Program-made: the position numbers and the translations under genes
Notes under the pieces: model-generated
Databases searched by the model: none
Seen by the model: only the letters and a program-made list of their open reading frames with translations
Told to the model about the DNA's origin: nothing
Shown here: positions 9,000 through 17,641 of the stretch, one piece after another
Layout: every line of letters starts with the position of its first letter
Numbering within the stretch: the first letter of the stretch is position 1
Source: Streptomyces roseirectus
GTDB lineage: Bacteria; Actinomycetota; Actinomycetes; Streptomycetales; Streptomycetaceae
Length of the DNA: 64,000 nucleotides
Reading direction: 5' to 3'
Assembly: GCF_014489635.1 (NCBI RefSeq)
Contig: NZ_CP060828.1
Coordinates: 4,998,001 to 5,062,000, forward strand

Positions 9000-9087
9000 C
9001 GCTCACTCCGTCGAGTCCGCCCACGAGGAACTGCCCGGGGCGGCCGCTTCGAGCACGCGATGTCGCTCTCGCGTGGGCCGCCCACCC

Positions 9088-9173
<86 letters not shown>

Positions 9174-9177
9174 TGGA

Positions 9178-9229
9178 AGCAGCGCCGGTTTCATGGCTGG
9201 CGTGAGTTCAATGGTGATCCGGCGCTGCT
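9178..9229 (+). other. Long hairpin directly 3' of the tRNA-like RNA
   Basis: Perfect 11-bp arms AGCAGCGCCGG (9178-9188) and CCGGCGCTGCT (9219-9229) enclose a 30-nt loop starting five bases after the tRNA-like 3' end. It is probably part of the same transcript. Confidence 0.5.
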
Positions 9230-9245
9230 GGGGACATCGGGACAT

Positions 9246-9267
9246 GGGCCCGCTGGCCCGGCTTTTT
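9246..9267 (+). terminator. Rho-independent terminator of the tRNA-like transcript
   Basis: GGGCC-cgct-GGCCC followed by ggcTTTTT: a GC hairpin with a T-run, unusual in such a GC-rich genome. It ends the transcript that would include the tRNA-like element. Confidence 0.6.
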
Positions 9268-9343
9268 AGGGGCGCGGGGCTGTATCGATTTGCGGCTACC
9301 GCCGCGCGGGCGCGACCAGCCACGACGCACCCGCACCCGGCAA
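9264..9343. repeat. Dispersed Streptomyces intergenic repeat, copy 1
   Basis: The block reads taggggcgcgggg ... gcgcgaccagccacgacgcacccgcacc. A shorter version occurs at 20040-20096. I recognise this as a common interspersed element found at gene ends in streptomycetes. Here it lies between the tRNA-like unit and a convergent HAD gene. Copy 1 has an extra insertion (about 9281-9311) relative to copy 2. Confidence 0.7.
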
Positions 9344-9356
9344 CGGCGAACACCCC

Positions 9357-10196
9357 TCACCCCAGCAGCCGCTCCACCACCACCGCGATCCCGTCCTCCT
9401 CGTTGGACAACGTCACCTCATCCGCCACGGCCCGCAGCTCGGCATGCGCATTGGCCATCGCCACCCCCCGAGCAGCCCAAGCGAACATGGGCAGATCGTT
9501 CGGCATATCGCCGAAGGCGATCGTGTCGACCGACTTCAACCCCAACCGCCGCGCCGCGAGCGAGAGCCCGGTCGCCTTGGACAACCCGAGCGGCAGTAGC
9601 TCCACGATCCCCTCACCGGCCATCGCGACGGTGACGAACCCCCCGGCGGCCTGCCGGGCCGCCTCCGCCAGCTCGTCGTCCCCCAGCGTCGGATGCTGGA
9701 CGTAGATCTTGTTCAGCGGCGCGGCCCACAACTCCGCCGCATCCGTGAGCGGCGTCGCCGGCAGCTTGCCGATGGGCGAGTACCCCGGCCCGACCAGCAC
9801 CTCCCCGTCGAGCCCGTCCCGGCTCGCCGCGAGGTACAGCGGCCCCACCTCCGCCTCGATCTTCGCGAGGGCGACCCCCGCGAGCTGCCGGTCGAGGGTC
9901 ACGGACGTCAGCAGCCGATGCGCACCGGCGTCGTACACCTGCGCGCCCTGCCCGCAGACGGCGAGCCCGGTGTACCCCAGCTCGTCGAGGATGTACCGCG
10001 TCCAGGGGACGGCGCGGCCGGTGACGACGATGTGCGTCGCCCCGGCCGAGGTCGCCGCCGCGAGGGCGGTACGGGTCCGTGCGGAGACCGACTCGTCGGC
10101 ACGCAGCAGCGTCCCGTCGAGGTCGGTCGCGATCAGCTTGTACGGAAAGCTGTCCAAGGTGCGGTCGGCTCCACTCACAGCACGCGTCTCACTCAT
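9357..10196 (-). CDS. HAD-superfamily Cof-type phosphatase
   Basis: A 279-residue cytosolic protein. It contains motif I DLDGTLLRADES, motif II VTGR, a lysine-containing LSKATGLS segment and motif III/IV AFGDMPNDLPMF with the paired metal-binding Asp. The Cof-type cap lies between about residues 85 and 190. Likely a sugar-phosphate or nucleotide phosphatase. It lies downstream of serS in the same direction with a 58-nt gap, so may be co-transcribed with it. Confidence 0.85.
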   Translation of the reverse strand: MSETRAVSGADRTLDSFPYKLIATDLDGTLLRADESVSARTRTALAAATSAGATHIVVTGRAVPWTRYILDELGYTGLAVCGQGAQVYDAGAHRLLTSVTLDRQLAGVALAKIEAEVGPLYLAASRDGLDGEVLVGPGYSPIGKLPATPLTDAAELWAAPLNKIYVQHPTLGDDELAEAARQAAGGFVTVAMAGEGIVELLPLGLSKATGLSLAARRLGLKSVDTIAFGDMPNDLPMFAWAARGVAMANAHAELRAVADEVTLSNEEDGIAVVVERLLG

Positions 10197-10254
10197 CTCA
10201 AGCCCCCGCTGCCACTCCCACTGGACCGGACCCCGCCTTCACGGCACGGCCCGT

Positions 10255-11532
10255 TCAGGCCCCCGTCGGCTCCAGCACCTCACGCCCGCCCAGGAACGGC
10301 CGCAGCACCTCGGGCACCCGAACCGACCCGTCCGCCTGCTGGTGGTTCTCCAGGATCGCGACGATCGTCCGCGGCACCGCGCACAGCGTGCCGTTGAGCG
10401 TGGCCAGCGGACGGACCGTCTTGCCCTCGCGGTAGCGGATGGACAGCCGCCGCGACTGGAACTCCGTGCAGTCGGACGTCGACGTCAGCTCGCGGTACTT
10501 CCCCTGCGTCGGGATCCACGCCTCGCAGTCGAACTTGCGGGCGGCCGACGAGCCGAGGTCACCGGTCGCGACGTCGATGACCCGGAACGGCAGCTCCAGC
10601 GACGTCAGCCACTGCTTCTCCCACTCCAGCAGCCGCCGGTGCTCCGCCTCGGAGTCCTCGGGGGCGACGTAGGAGAACATCTCGACCTTGTCGAACTGGT
10701 GGACCCGGAAGATCCCCTTCGTGTCCTTGCCGTGCGACCCGGCCTCGCGGCGGAAGCACGGCGAGAACCCGGCGTACCGCAGCGGCAGCCGCTCCGCGTC
10801 GATGATCTCGTCCATGTGGTACGCGGCGAGCGCGACCTCGGACGTGCCGACGAGGTAGAGGTCGTCCTTGTCGAGGTGGTAGACGTCCTGCGCGGCCTGC
10901 CCGAGGAACCCGGTGCCGGCCATGGACTGCGGACGCACCAGTGCGGGCGTCAGCATCGGCGTGAACCCGGCGGCCGTGGCCTGCGCGATCGCCGCGTTGA
11001 CGAGCGCCAGCTCAAGCAGCGCGCCGACGCCGGTCAGGAAGTAGAAGCGCGAGCCGGAGACCTTGGCCCCCCGCTCGACGTCGATCGCGCCGAGCAGCTG
11101 GCCCAGCTCCAGGTGGTCCTTCGGCTCGAAGCCCTCGGCGCCGAAGTCCCGGATCTCGCCGTGCGTCTCCAGCGTGACGAAGTCCTCCTCGCCGCCGACG
11201 GGCACGTCGGGGTGGACGAGGTTGCCGAGGCGCAGCAGCAGCTCGTGCGTCTCGGTGTCGGCCGCGTCGCGCTCGGCGTCGGCGGCCTTGACGTCGGACG
11301 CCAGCTGCGAAGCCTTCTTCAGCAGCTCGGCCTTCTCCTCCCCGGCGGCCTTGGGGATCAGCTTGCCGAGCTGCTTCTGCTCGGCACGGAGTTCGTCGAA
11401 GCGGACGCCGGACGACCTGCGCCGCTCGTCGGCGGACAGGAGGGAGTCGACGAGCGCGACGTCCTCTCCACGGGCGCGCTGCGACGCGCGCACACGGTCG
11501 GGGTCCTCACGGAGCAGGCGAAGGTCAATCAC
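10255..11532 (-). CDS. serS: Seryl-tRNA synthetase
   Basis: A 425-residue class II aminoacyl-tRNA synthetase starting at GTG ([22 protein letters not shown]). The N-terminal coiled-coil tRNA-binding arm spans about residues 30-100. The catalytic core follows: motif 1-like [19 protein letters not shown], motif 2 [27 protein letters not shown] and motif 3 [19 protein letters not shown]. It charges serine onto tRNA-Ser and tRNA-Sec. The upstream ATG-led extension lacks conservation. Its upstream region is packed with DnaA boxes. Confidence 0.96.
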   Translation of the reverse strand: MIDLRLLREDPDRVRASQRARGEDVALVDSLLSADERRRSSGVRFDELRAEQKQLGKLIPKAAGEEKAELLKKASQLASDVKAADAERDAADTETHELLLRLGNLVHPDVPVGGEEDFVTLETHGEIRDFGAEGFEPKDHLELGQLLGAIDVERGAKVSGSRFYFLTGVGALLELALVNAAIAQATAAGFTPMLTPALVRPQSMAGTGFLGQAAQDVYHLDKDDLYLVGTSEVALAAYHMDEIIDAERLPLRYAGFSPCFRREAGSHGKDTKGIFRVHQFDKVEMFSYVAPEDSEAEHRRLLEWEKQWLTSLELPFRVIDVATGDLGSSAARKFDCEAWIPTQGKYRELTSTSDCTEFQSRRLSIRYREGKTVRPLATLNGTLCAVPRTIVAILENHQQADGSVRVPEVLRPFLGGREVLEPTGA

Positions 11533-11609
11533 AGGCCCAAGGCTACCGGTGCGGGCGGACACCCTACGACCGACTATTACCGCGCCCCGAATCGGCCGTT
11601 ATAAGGGAA

Positions 11610-12026
11610 TTGTCCAAAGCGTCAAGGGCAATACGCACATCTCCCCGGCGCGAGGCACACCAGTGGCTCAATGTTGACCCGACTGCCTTGTGGAAAACGG
11701 GACTTGGGGATCGGTTGTCCACAGTGATCCACACCCCGGGAAAAGTTATCCACAGGGTGTGCGAAAGATCTGTGGATATCGAGAACGATCTTTCTGCCGC
11801 CCGGCTCCACCCCGCGAGATTCTGTCCTAAACATGCCTCGCATCCACTTTCGAGTGGAAACGCGTCGTCCCAAAGGATGGCGCGAGGGAAACAGGTGGAC
11901 GAAGAGTGACTGACCCACCGGTGGACAACCCGAGGGCTTGTGAGGCGATTTGTCGACTGAACACCCCCGCGCAGTCGACTTATCCCCAGGTCGAGAAGGT
12001 CACCTGTGGATAACTCCTGTGGATAA
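11610..12026. promoter_or_regulatory. Dense cluster of DnaA boxes between serS and pheA
   Basis: Perfect boxes: TTGTCCACA 11715-11723, TTATCCACA 11746-11754, TGTGGATAA 12005-12013 and 12018-12026 (tandem). One-mismatch boxes: TTGTCCAAA 11610-11618, TGTGGAAAA 11689-11697, TGATCCACA 11725-11733, TGTGGATAT 11771-11779, GGTGGACAA 11920-11928, TTATCCCCA 11980-11988. Ten boxes in about 420 bp of non-coding DNA, on both strands. DnaA-box clusters outside oriC that influence initiation have been described in S. coelicolor; this looks like such a cluster. No other gene is seen in 11533-12049. Confidence 0.78.
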
Positions 12027-12049
12027 CCGCGATATGCCTGTACGACTGG

Positions 12050-12985
12050 CTAGAAACGCCCGTCCTGGCACCGCGCGACCCACTCCGACGCCGCGACGAA
12101 CTCCGCGTCCGACGTCCCCGGCAGCGGCAGCGCCACATCCCCCGCGTCGATCACGTCCGCGCGCGGATACGACCCCAGGAACCGCACCTCGCGGCAGATC
12201 CGCTTCAGCCCCATCAGCGCCTCGGCCACCCGGCGGTCGTTGATGTGCCCCTCGGCGTCGACGCAGAAGCAGTAGTTGCCGATACCGGCCCCGGTCGGCC
12301 GGGACTGGAGCAGCATCAGGTTGATGCCCCGCGTCGCGAACTCGCCCAGCAGATCGCGCAGCCCGCCGGGATGGTCGTCGGACTGCCACAGCACCACGGA
12401 CGTCTTGTCGGCACCGGTCGGCGCGGCGGGCCGGGCCGGACGGCCCACCAGGACGAACCTGGTCTGCGCGTTCTCCGCGTCGTGGATCCCGGTCTCCAGG
12501 GCCTCAAGGCCGTACCGGGCGGCGGCGAACTCGCCCGCGAAGGCGGCGTCGTAGCGGCCCTCCTGGACCAGGCGCGCGGCGTCCGCGTTCGAGGCAGCCG
12601 ACTCCCACAGCGCGTCCGGCAGGTGCTTCCGCAGCCAGTTCCGCACCTGCGGCTGGGCCGCCGGGTGCGCGGAGACCGTCTTGATCTCCGCGAGCTTCGT
12701 CCCCGGCCTGACCAGCAGCGCGAAGGTGATCGACAGCAGCACCTCGCGGTAGATCATCAGCGGGGCGCCCGCGACCAGCTCGTCGAGGGTCGTGGTGATC
12801 CCGCCCTCGACGGAGTTCTCGATCGGCACGAACGCGGCCTCGGCCTCGCCGGTCCGCACGGCGTCCAGCGCGGACTGCACGGACACGTACGGCACCAGTT
12901 GCCGGGTCGCCGTCTCCGGCAGCGTCCGCAGAGCGACCTCCGTGAAGGTGCCCTCGGGACCGAGATACGCATAGCTGGCAGGCAT
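12050..12985 (-). CDS. pheA: Prephenate dehydratase
   Basis: A 311-residue monofunctional enzyme starting MPASYAYLGPEGTFTEVAL, the typical PDT opening. Residues about 3-180 are the catalytic domain, ending with AQTRFVLVG, the TRF motif whose Thr is catalytic. An ACT domain follows (LRDLLGEFATRGINLMLLQSRP and GNYCFCVDAEGH), which binds phenylalanine for feedback inhibition. It converts prephenate to phenylpyruvate in phenylalanine synthesis. It runs in the same direction as serS, separated from it by the DnaA-box region. Confidence 0.95.
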   Translation of the reverse strand: MPASYAYLGPEGTFTEVALRTLPETATRQLVPYVSVQSALDAVRTGEAEAAFVPIENSVEGGITTTLDELVAGAPLMIYREVLLSITFALLVRPGTKLAEIKTVSAHPAAQPQVRNWLRKHLPDALWESAASNADAARLVQEGRYDAAFAGEFAAARYGLEALETGIHDAENAQTRFVLVGRPARPAAPTGADKTSVVLWQSDDHPGGLRDLLGEFATRGINLMLLQSRPTGAGIGNYCFCVDAEGHINDRRVAEALMGLKRICREVRFLGSYPRADVIDAGDVALPLPGTSDAEFVAASEWVARCQDGRF

Positions 12986-13080
12986 GGGCTCACCCTAATG
13001 GCCCTGGACCACCCCGGCTCACGCGTCTCACGGTCGAGTGAACCCGCGTGACCTCAAGCCCACGCCCGCCGGCCGCCCGG

Positions 13081-13266
13081 CCGACAGCGGCCTCCCGGCC
13101 GATGCCCCCGGCCGACAGCGGCCTCCCGGCCGATGCCCCCGGCCGACAGCGGCCTCCCGGCCGATGCCCCCGGCCGACAGCGGCCTCCCGGCCGATGCCC
13201 CCGGCCGACAGCGGCCTCCCGGCCGACGCCCCCCGCCGACAGCGGCCCCCCGGCCGACACACCTCG
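13081..13266. repeat. 31-bp GC-rich tandem repeat, six copies
   Basis: Units start at 13081, 13112, 13143, 13174, 13205 and 13236; the first four to five are nearly identical (ccgacagcggcctcccggcc core). Decayed gccgacacacc units continue to about 13300. The 31-bp period is not a multiple of three, so it is not protein-coding. It fills the 3' non-coding space downstream of dtpA and upstream of pheA. Each unit contains CGGCC/GGCCG halves that can pair, so it may act as a multi-hairpin terminator or barrier. Confidence 0.85.
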
Positions 13267-13304
13267 CCGACACACCCCCCGCCGACACACCCCGTCGGCA
13301 GCGA

Positions 13305-14567
13305 CTACCCCTCCAGCAACCCCTGCCCCACATACCCCCCCTTCTCCGCCCCGCCCGGCACCGCGAACAGCCCGCTCGACTCGTGCCGGATGTACTTCGA
13401 CAGCGCGTCCCCCCGGTCCAGCTTCCGCTGCACGGTCACGAAACCCCGCAGCGGATCCGCCTGCCAGCAGATGAACAGCAGACCGGCGTCCGGGGTGCCG
13501 TCCGGGTCGATGCCGTCGTGGAAGGAGAACGGCCGCCGCAGCATCGCCGCGCCCCCGTTCTGGTCGGGCCGCGAGATCCGCGCGTGCGCGTTGAGCGGGA
13601 CCACCAGATCGCCGTTCGCGTCGGTCTTCTCCAGGTCCATCGCGGTCGTCTCACTCCCCCCGGACAGCGCCGCCCCGTCCGCCTTCCGCCGCCCGATGAC
13701 CTGCTCCTGCGCCGCGAGGCTCAGCTTCTCCCAGTCGTCCAGCAGCATCCGGATCCGGCGGACGACGGCGTAGGAGCCGTTCGCCATCCACGCGGGGTTC
13801 TCCGAACCGGAGGCGGGCACGAAGATCCGCCGGTCGAAATCGGCCTCGGACGGCTTCGGATTGCGCGTCCCGTCCATCTGGCCCATGAGATTCCGGGCCG
13901 TCATGGGGTGGGCCGTCGCGCCCGGCGAGCGGTTGAAGCCGTTCATCTGCCAGCGGACCTTCGCCGCGCTGCCCGCGTCCTTCTGGATCGCGCGCAGGGC
14001 GTGGAAGGCGACCAGCGCGTCGTTCGCGCCGATCTGCACCCACAGGTCACCGTCGCTGCGGGCCTTGTCGAGGTGGTCGGAGGAGAAGCTGGGCAGCGGA
14101 TCCAGGGCGACCGGACGCTGCTTCTCCAGCCCGGTCCTCGCGAAGAAGCTGTGCCCGAAGCCGAAGGTGATCGTCAGGGCGGACGGACCGGCGTCCAGGG
14201 CGATCCCGGTGTCTCCCCGCTCCGACGCCTCCCCGGCCATCAGCCGCTCGGCGGTCCGCGACCAGCGCCGCATCAGCGCGGTCGCCTCCGTACGCCCCGC
14301 CCCGGCGGCGAGGTCGAACGCGACGACATGCCCCCGCGCCTGGAGGCCCTGGAGGATCCCGGGCTGATGTTTCACGTGAAACGCGACCTCGTCCGCGCCG
14401 ACGGACGTCAGCGGGGTCGCCCCGTCCGGCGCGGCGGCATAGCCGACGCCCGCGCCGGCCGCGCCCAGCACCAGCCCGGTCGCACCGGCCGTGCCGAGCA
14501 GCGCACGGCGTGACACCCCCTCCTTCGCGGGCGTTTCCTGAGTCGTACGGGGCTCCGAAAGGGTCAC
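13305..14567 (-). CDS. dtpA: Tat-exported DyP-type haem peroxidase (DtpA/EfeB-like)
   Basis: A 420-residue protein from a GTG. The twin-arginine leader SRRALLGTAGATGLVLGAAGAG (residues 19-40) marks folded export by Tat. The DyP fold shows the diagnostic GxxDG motif in MGQMDGTRNP, a later conserved Arg/Asn region, and the C-terminal FICWQADP block. Proximal His and distal Asp are expected for haem peroxidase chemistry. In S. lividans the homologue DtpA is a Tat substrate needed for maturation of the copper oxidase GlxA; the copper-gene context here is the same. The start lies 4 nt after the upstream stop. A parS site is embedded in codons for the residues FHVK. Confidence 0.9.
   Translation of the reverse strand: MTLSEPRTTQETPAKEGVSRRALLGTAGATGLVLGAAGAGVGYAAAPDGATPLTSVGADEVAFHVKHQPGILQGLQARGHVVAFDLAAGAGRTEATALMRRWSRTAERLMAGEASERGDTGIALDAGPSALTITFGFGHSFFARTGLEKQRPVALDPLPSFSSDHLDKARSDGDLWVQIGANDALVAFHALRAIQKDAGSAAKVRWQMNGFNRSPGATAHPMTARNLMGQMDGTRNPKPSEADFDRRIFVPASGSENPAWMANGSYAVVRRIRMLLDDWEKLSLAAQEQVIGRRKADGAALSGGSETTAMDLEKTDANGDLVVPLNAHARISRPDQNGGAAMLRRPFSFHDGIDPDGTPDAGLLFICWQADPLRGFVTVQRKLDRGDALSKYIRHESSGLFAVPGGAEKGGYVGQGLLEG
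14369..14382. promoter_or_regulatory. parS site inside dtpA
   Basis: A second exact GTTTCACGTGAAAC, lying within the dtpA coding sequence and encoding part of VAFHVKH. ParB sites within genes occur because the palindrome reads through as Phe-His-Val-Lys or similar. Confidence 0.9.
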
Positions 14568-14570
14568 GGT

Positions 14571-16472
14571 TCAGCCGATCTGCGCGTTCTTGGAGACGGT
14601 CGTCTGGTCGATGTCGGAGGTCCGGACGGTCACGGCGATCTTCCATTCGCCGGCCATCGGGATCTGCACTCCGTTCGCCGCCCAGTGACCGGTGGTGATG
14701 TGGTCGGGAGTGACGGGCAACGGCCCGATCTTCTTGGCTTCGAGCGTGAAGGCGAGCTTCAGCTCAGGGACGTCGAAGGGCTGCCCGTTGGCGTCGGTCA
14801 CATAGACATGCAGCTCGTTGGCCCCGGTCCCGGCCGGATCCATGTCCACGCTCACGACACCCTTGCCCTTGGCCCCGCCGGTGTCGAAGCTCATGTCCAG
14901 CGTCAGCGCGCCGCCCGTCCCGTCCGACGGCGCGTTCGCCGACACCGAGGTGGCCGCCTTCGCGTCCAGCTCGGTCCGCCCCGGCTCGGTCGACGTCAGG
15001 ATCGTCGTCACAGCCAGCAGCACGACGGCGACCCCGGCCTCGGCCAGCACCGACCGCCTGAGCCCGAACCGGTTGACGTCCCCGTCCCGCAGCTTCTTCT
15101 GCCGGGCGGACTCGACGGCGGCCTGCTGCCGGGCGAGCTGAGCGGCCCGCTTGGAGTCACCGGAAGCACCGGCCGTGGCAACCGGCTCTCTGACTTCCTC
15201 GACCTCGGTAGTGGTCGTTTCCTCAGTTCCCGTCGATACTCCGGCCTCCGCCAGCCGCCCCGTCCACCGGCGGGACACCGACGCGATCCCCACCAGGACC
15301 ACCACCAGCCCGATCTTCACCAGCAGCAGTTGCCCGTACGCCGTCTCCGTGAAGGCGGACCACGAGCCCAACTGCCGCCAGGACTGGTAGATTCCGGTGG
15401 CGACCAGCGCGACGACGCTCCCGAACGCGATCTGCGAGAACCGCCGGACGGCGGACGCCTCCACGGGATGCTCCGCGGGCGCCCGGTACAGCGCGACCAG
15501 CATCGTCGCGAGCCCGCCGAGCCACAGGGCGACCGCGAGGAGGTGGACGATGTCGACCGGCATCGCGATTCCGGCCTGGAGCCCTGTCGACGCGTGCTCG
15601 GCGAGCGCCCAGCTCGCCGCGAGCCCGGCCGCGACGACCGTCCCCCCGACCGCGAGCCCGAAGGTCAGGTCCCGCTTCTCCTGGCCCTCACGCTTGTCGT
15701 AGGCCCCGAACAGGACGGCGATGAACAGCGCGGCGGCGGCGAGCAGCAGCAGCCGGGAGACGAGCGCCGCGCCCGCCTTGGTCTGGAGGACGTCCCCGAG
15801 GAGGGAGAGGTCGAAGACGTCCCCGACCTTCCCGGACCCGGTGTACGAGCCGCGCAGGAGCAGCAGGAACAGCGTCGACGCGGTGAGCGTCAGCCACCCC
15901 CCGACGACGAGCCGCTGCACGGCCCGCACGGAACTCCCCCGCGACCAGCAGGCCAGCACGAACGCGGCCCCGCCGACGAGGACGATGAACCCGGCGTACG
16001 AGAGGTAGCGCCCGGTGTCGTAGAGCGCGCCCACGACCCCGCCGCCCGCCTCCTGCACGTACGTCGACACACTCGTCTCGGACGGCGCCCCGATGGAGAA
16101 CGTGTACGCCCCGGAGACGGGATGGCTGTCCTCGGAGACGATCTGGTACGTCACCGTGTACGTCCCGTCGGGCAGCCCGCTGCGCAGCGGCACGGCGTAC
16201 GTCGTTCCGCCCGTGTTGTTCGCGGTGCCCGCGTCGACCCGGTTGCCCTTGGGGTCGAGGACGCGCACGGAGTCCGCGTTGGTGGCGATCTTCTCGGAGA
16301 ACGTGAGCGTCACCTGCGTGGGGGCCTGCGCGACCACCGACCCCTGCGCGGGATCGCTGCCGGTGAGCGCGGCGTGCGCGGACGCGGGCCCGGCACCGGC
16401 GAGCAGTGCTCCGGTGACGGCCAGGAACAGCAGCACCCAGGTGCGCACGCGCGAGGCGGTGGCCGACGGCAT
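14571..16472 (-). CDS. CopC-CopD fusion copper-transport membrane protein
   Basis: A 633-residue protein. Signal peptide (WVLLFLAVTGALLAGAGPASA), then mature HAALTGSDPAQG: the N-terminal His and a CopC beta-sandwich to about residue 125 with the HPVSG copper-ligand region. Eight or so transmembrane segments of CopD follow (about 150-400). A second soluble extracytoplasmic domain after a C-terminal membrane segment (about 475-495) spans residues 510-633. It probably moves copper across the membrane for extracellular cuproenzymes. It sits between the PCuAC chaperone (13 nt) and dtpA (4 nt). Confidence 0.88.
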   Translation of the reverse strand: MPSATASRVRTWVLLFLAVTGALLAGAGPASAHAALTGSDPAQGSVVAQAPTQVTLTFSEKIATNADSVRVLDPKGNRVDAGTANNTGGTTYAVPLRSGLPDGTYTVTYQIVSEDSHPVSGAYTFSIGAPSETSVSTYVQEAGGGVVGALYDTGRYLSYAGFIVLVGGAAFVLACWSRGSSVRAVQRLVVGGWLTLTASTLFLLLLRGSYTGSGKVGDVFDLSLLGDVLQTKAGAALVSRLLLLAAAALFIAVLFGAYDKREGQEKRDLTFGLAVGGTVVAAGLAASWALAEHASTGLQAGIAMPVDIVHLLAVALWLGGLATMLVALYRAPAEHPVEASAVRRFSQIAFGSVVALVATGIYQSWRQLGSWSAFTETAYGQLLLVKIGLVVVLVGIASVSRRWTGRLAEAGVSTGTEETTTTEVEEVREPVATAGASGDSKRAAQLARQQAAVESARQKKLRDGDVNRFGLRRSVLAEAGVAVVLLAVTTILTSTEPGRTELDAKAATSVSANAPSDGTGGALTLDMSFDTGGAKGKGVVSVDMDPAGTGANELHVYVTDANGQPFDVPELKLAFTLEAKKIGPLPVTPDHITTGHWAANGVQIPMAGEWKIAVTVRTSDIDQTTVSKNAQIG

Positions 16473-16485
16473 GTGTTTCCCTCCC

Positions 16486-16923
16486 TCAGTTCCCGGTCTT
16501 GGGGACGTACGTGGCCGACTCCACCGGGATCTCGACCTTCAGGTCCTTCGACTCGGCGAAGTGCAGGGTCACGGTCACTTTCTCGCCCTGCCTCGGCTTG
16601 CGCTCCAGCTTCTCGAACATCAGATGGTTCCCGCCGCTCCTGAACACGAGCCGGCCGTGCGCGGGCACGTCGAGGGAGGCGACCTCGCTCATCGTCCCGC
16701 CGCTGGTCTCGTGCACGGTGACGGGCCCGGCGTCGCTGGTCACGGACGTCAGCTCGTCCTTCGTCCCGCCCTCGTTGCGGATCGTCAGGAACCCGGCGGC
16801 CATGTCGGAGACGGGCTGCGGGATGTAGGCGGCGTCGACGGACAGGGCCGGCCCGCTGTCGGCGGACGAGCCGCACCCGGCGAGCAGCAGGGCCGCCCCG
16901 ACGCCGATGGCGGCGTACCTCAC
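16486..16923 (-). CDS. ecuC: PCuAC-family extracytoplasmic copper chaperone lipoprotein
   Basis: A 145-residue protein from a GTG overlapping the sco stop (GTGA). Lipobox LLLAGCG near residue 17 marks a lipoprotein. The PCuAC copper site is seen as HETSGGTM followed by GGNHLMF, the H-x(n)-M-x(n)-H-x-M arrangement for Cu(I). In S. lividans the equivalent ECuC protein hands copper on together with Sco. Gene symbol given by position and family. Confidence 0.88.
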   Translation of the reverse strand: MRYAAIGVGAALLLAGCGSSADSGPALSVDAAYIPQPVSDMAAGFLTIRNEGGTKDELTSVTSDAGPVTVHETSGGTMSEVASLDVPAHGRLVFRSGGNHLMFEKLERKPRQGEKVTVTLHFAESKDLKVEIPVESATYVPKTGN

Positions 16924-17573
16924 GGCTTCGCCCCCTGGACGAGCTTCGGCAGGTCCTTGATGTAGTCGTCGACGGTCGCGTCCTCCGTGTAGAGGACGTA
17001 GCCCGCGTCGGTCTTCGGCGAGAACGCGACGACCTGCGTGCCGTGCGTGGAGACCATCTTGCCGTTCTTGTCCTTGTGCGGCGGCTCGATGGTGATGCCG
17101 ACGGTCCGGGCGGCGGCCTGGATCGTCGCGAAGTCGCCGGTGAGCCCGACGACCTGCGGGTCGATGCCCTTGAGCCAGGAGGCGAGCGCGGCCGGGGTGT
17201 CCCGCGCGGGGTCGGTCGTGACGAACACGACCCGCAGCTGGTCCTGCTGCGCCTTGGGCAGCTTCGACTTGGCGACGGCGATGTTGTTCATGGTCAGCGG
17301 GCACACGTCGGGGCAGTGCGTGTACCCGAAGTACAGCAGCGTCGGCCGCCCCTTGGTCTCGGCCCGCAGGTCGTACTTCTTGCCCTGGGCATCGGTCAGC
17401 ACCAGGTTCGGCTTGGTGAAGGGCTGGTCCAGCACGATCGTCGCCCCCGAGTTGCCGCTGTCCTCGGAGACCGCGGTGACCGCGGCGTCGCTCTTGTCGT
17501 CGCTGCCGCAGGCGGAGAGGGTGAACAGGGCGGCGGCGAGCAGGGCGGCCGTCGCGTACGTCTTCTTGCGCAT
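16920..17573 (-). CDS. sco: Sco/SenC-family copper metallochaperone lipoprotein
   Basis: A 217-residue protein with lipobox FTLSACGSD. The thioredoxin-like Sco fold carries CPDVCPLTMNN, the CxxxC copper pair, and the distal His in STHGTQVVAF. Sco proteins deliver copper to cytochrome oxidase and, in Streptomyces, support copper-dependent development. Second gene of the leftward copper unit, coupled to the PCuAC gene by a 4-nt overlap. Confidence 0.92.
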   Translation of the reverse strand: MRKKTYATAALLAAALFTLSACGSDDKSDAAVTAVSEDSGNSGATIVLDQPFTKPNLVLTDAQGKKYDLRAETKGRPTLLYFGYTHCPDVCPLTMNNIAVAKSKLPKAQQDQLRVVFVTTDPARDTPAALASWLKGIDPQVVGLTGDFATIQAAARTVGITIEPPHKDKNGKMVSTHGTQVVAFSPKTDAGYVLYTEDATVDDYIKDLPKLVQGAKP

Positions 17574-17641
17574 AGAGAAATGTCCCAGATGTTCCGGAGG
17601 AGAGGCGCGCGCCGGTGGCGCCCGGCGCGCGCCCGCGAGAA

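Noticed and set aside
11533..11620. T-box riboswitch upstream of serS
   Set aside because: No specifier-loop or T-box sequence is visible, and the region is occupied by DnaA-box-like motifs.
11533..12049. oriC
   Set aside because: Rich in DnaA boxes but lacks flanking dnaA/dnaN and an obvious AT-rich unwinding element; serS and pheA flank it instead.
13081..13266. CRISPR array
   Set aside because: The 31-bp units are directly contiguous with no unique spacers, and no cas gene is present.
13048..14513. Long plus-strand ORFs over the tandem repeat and dtpA
   Set aside because: They depend on the repeat having no stops and on shadow frames of dtpA; no motif or codon bias.
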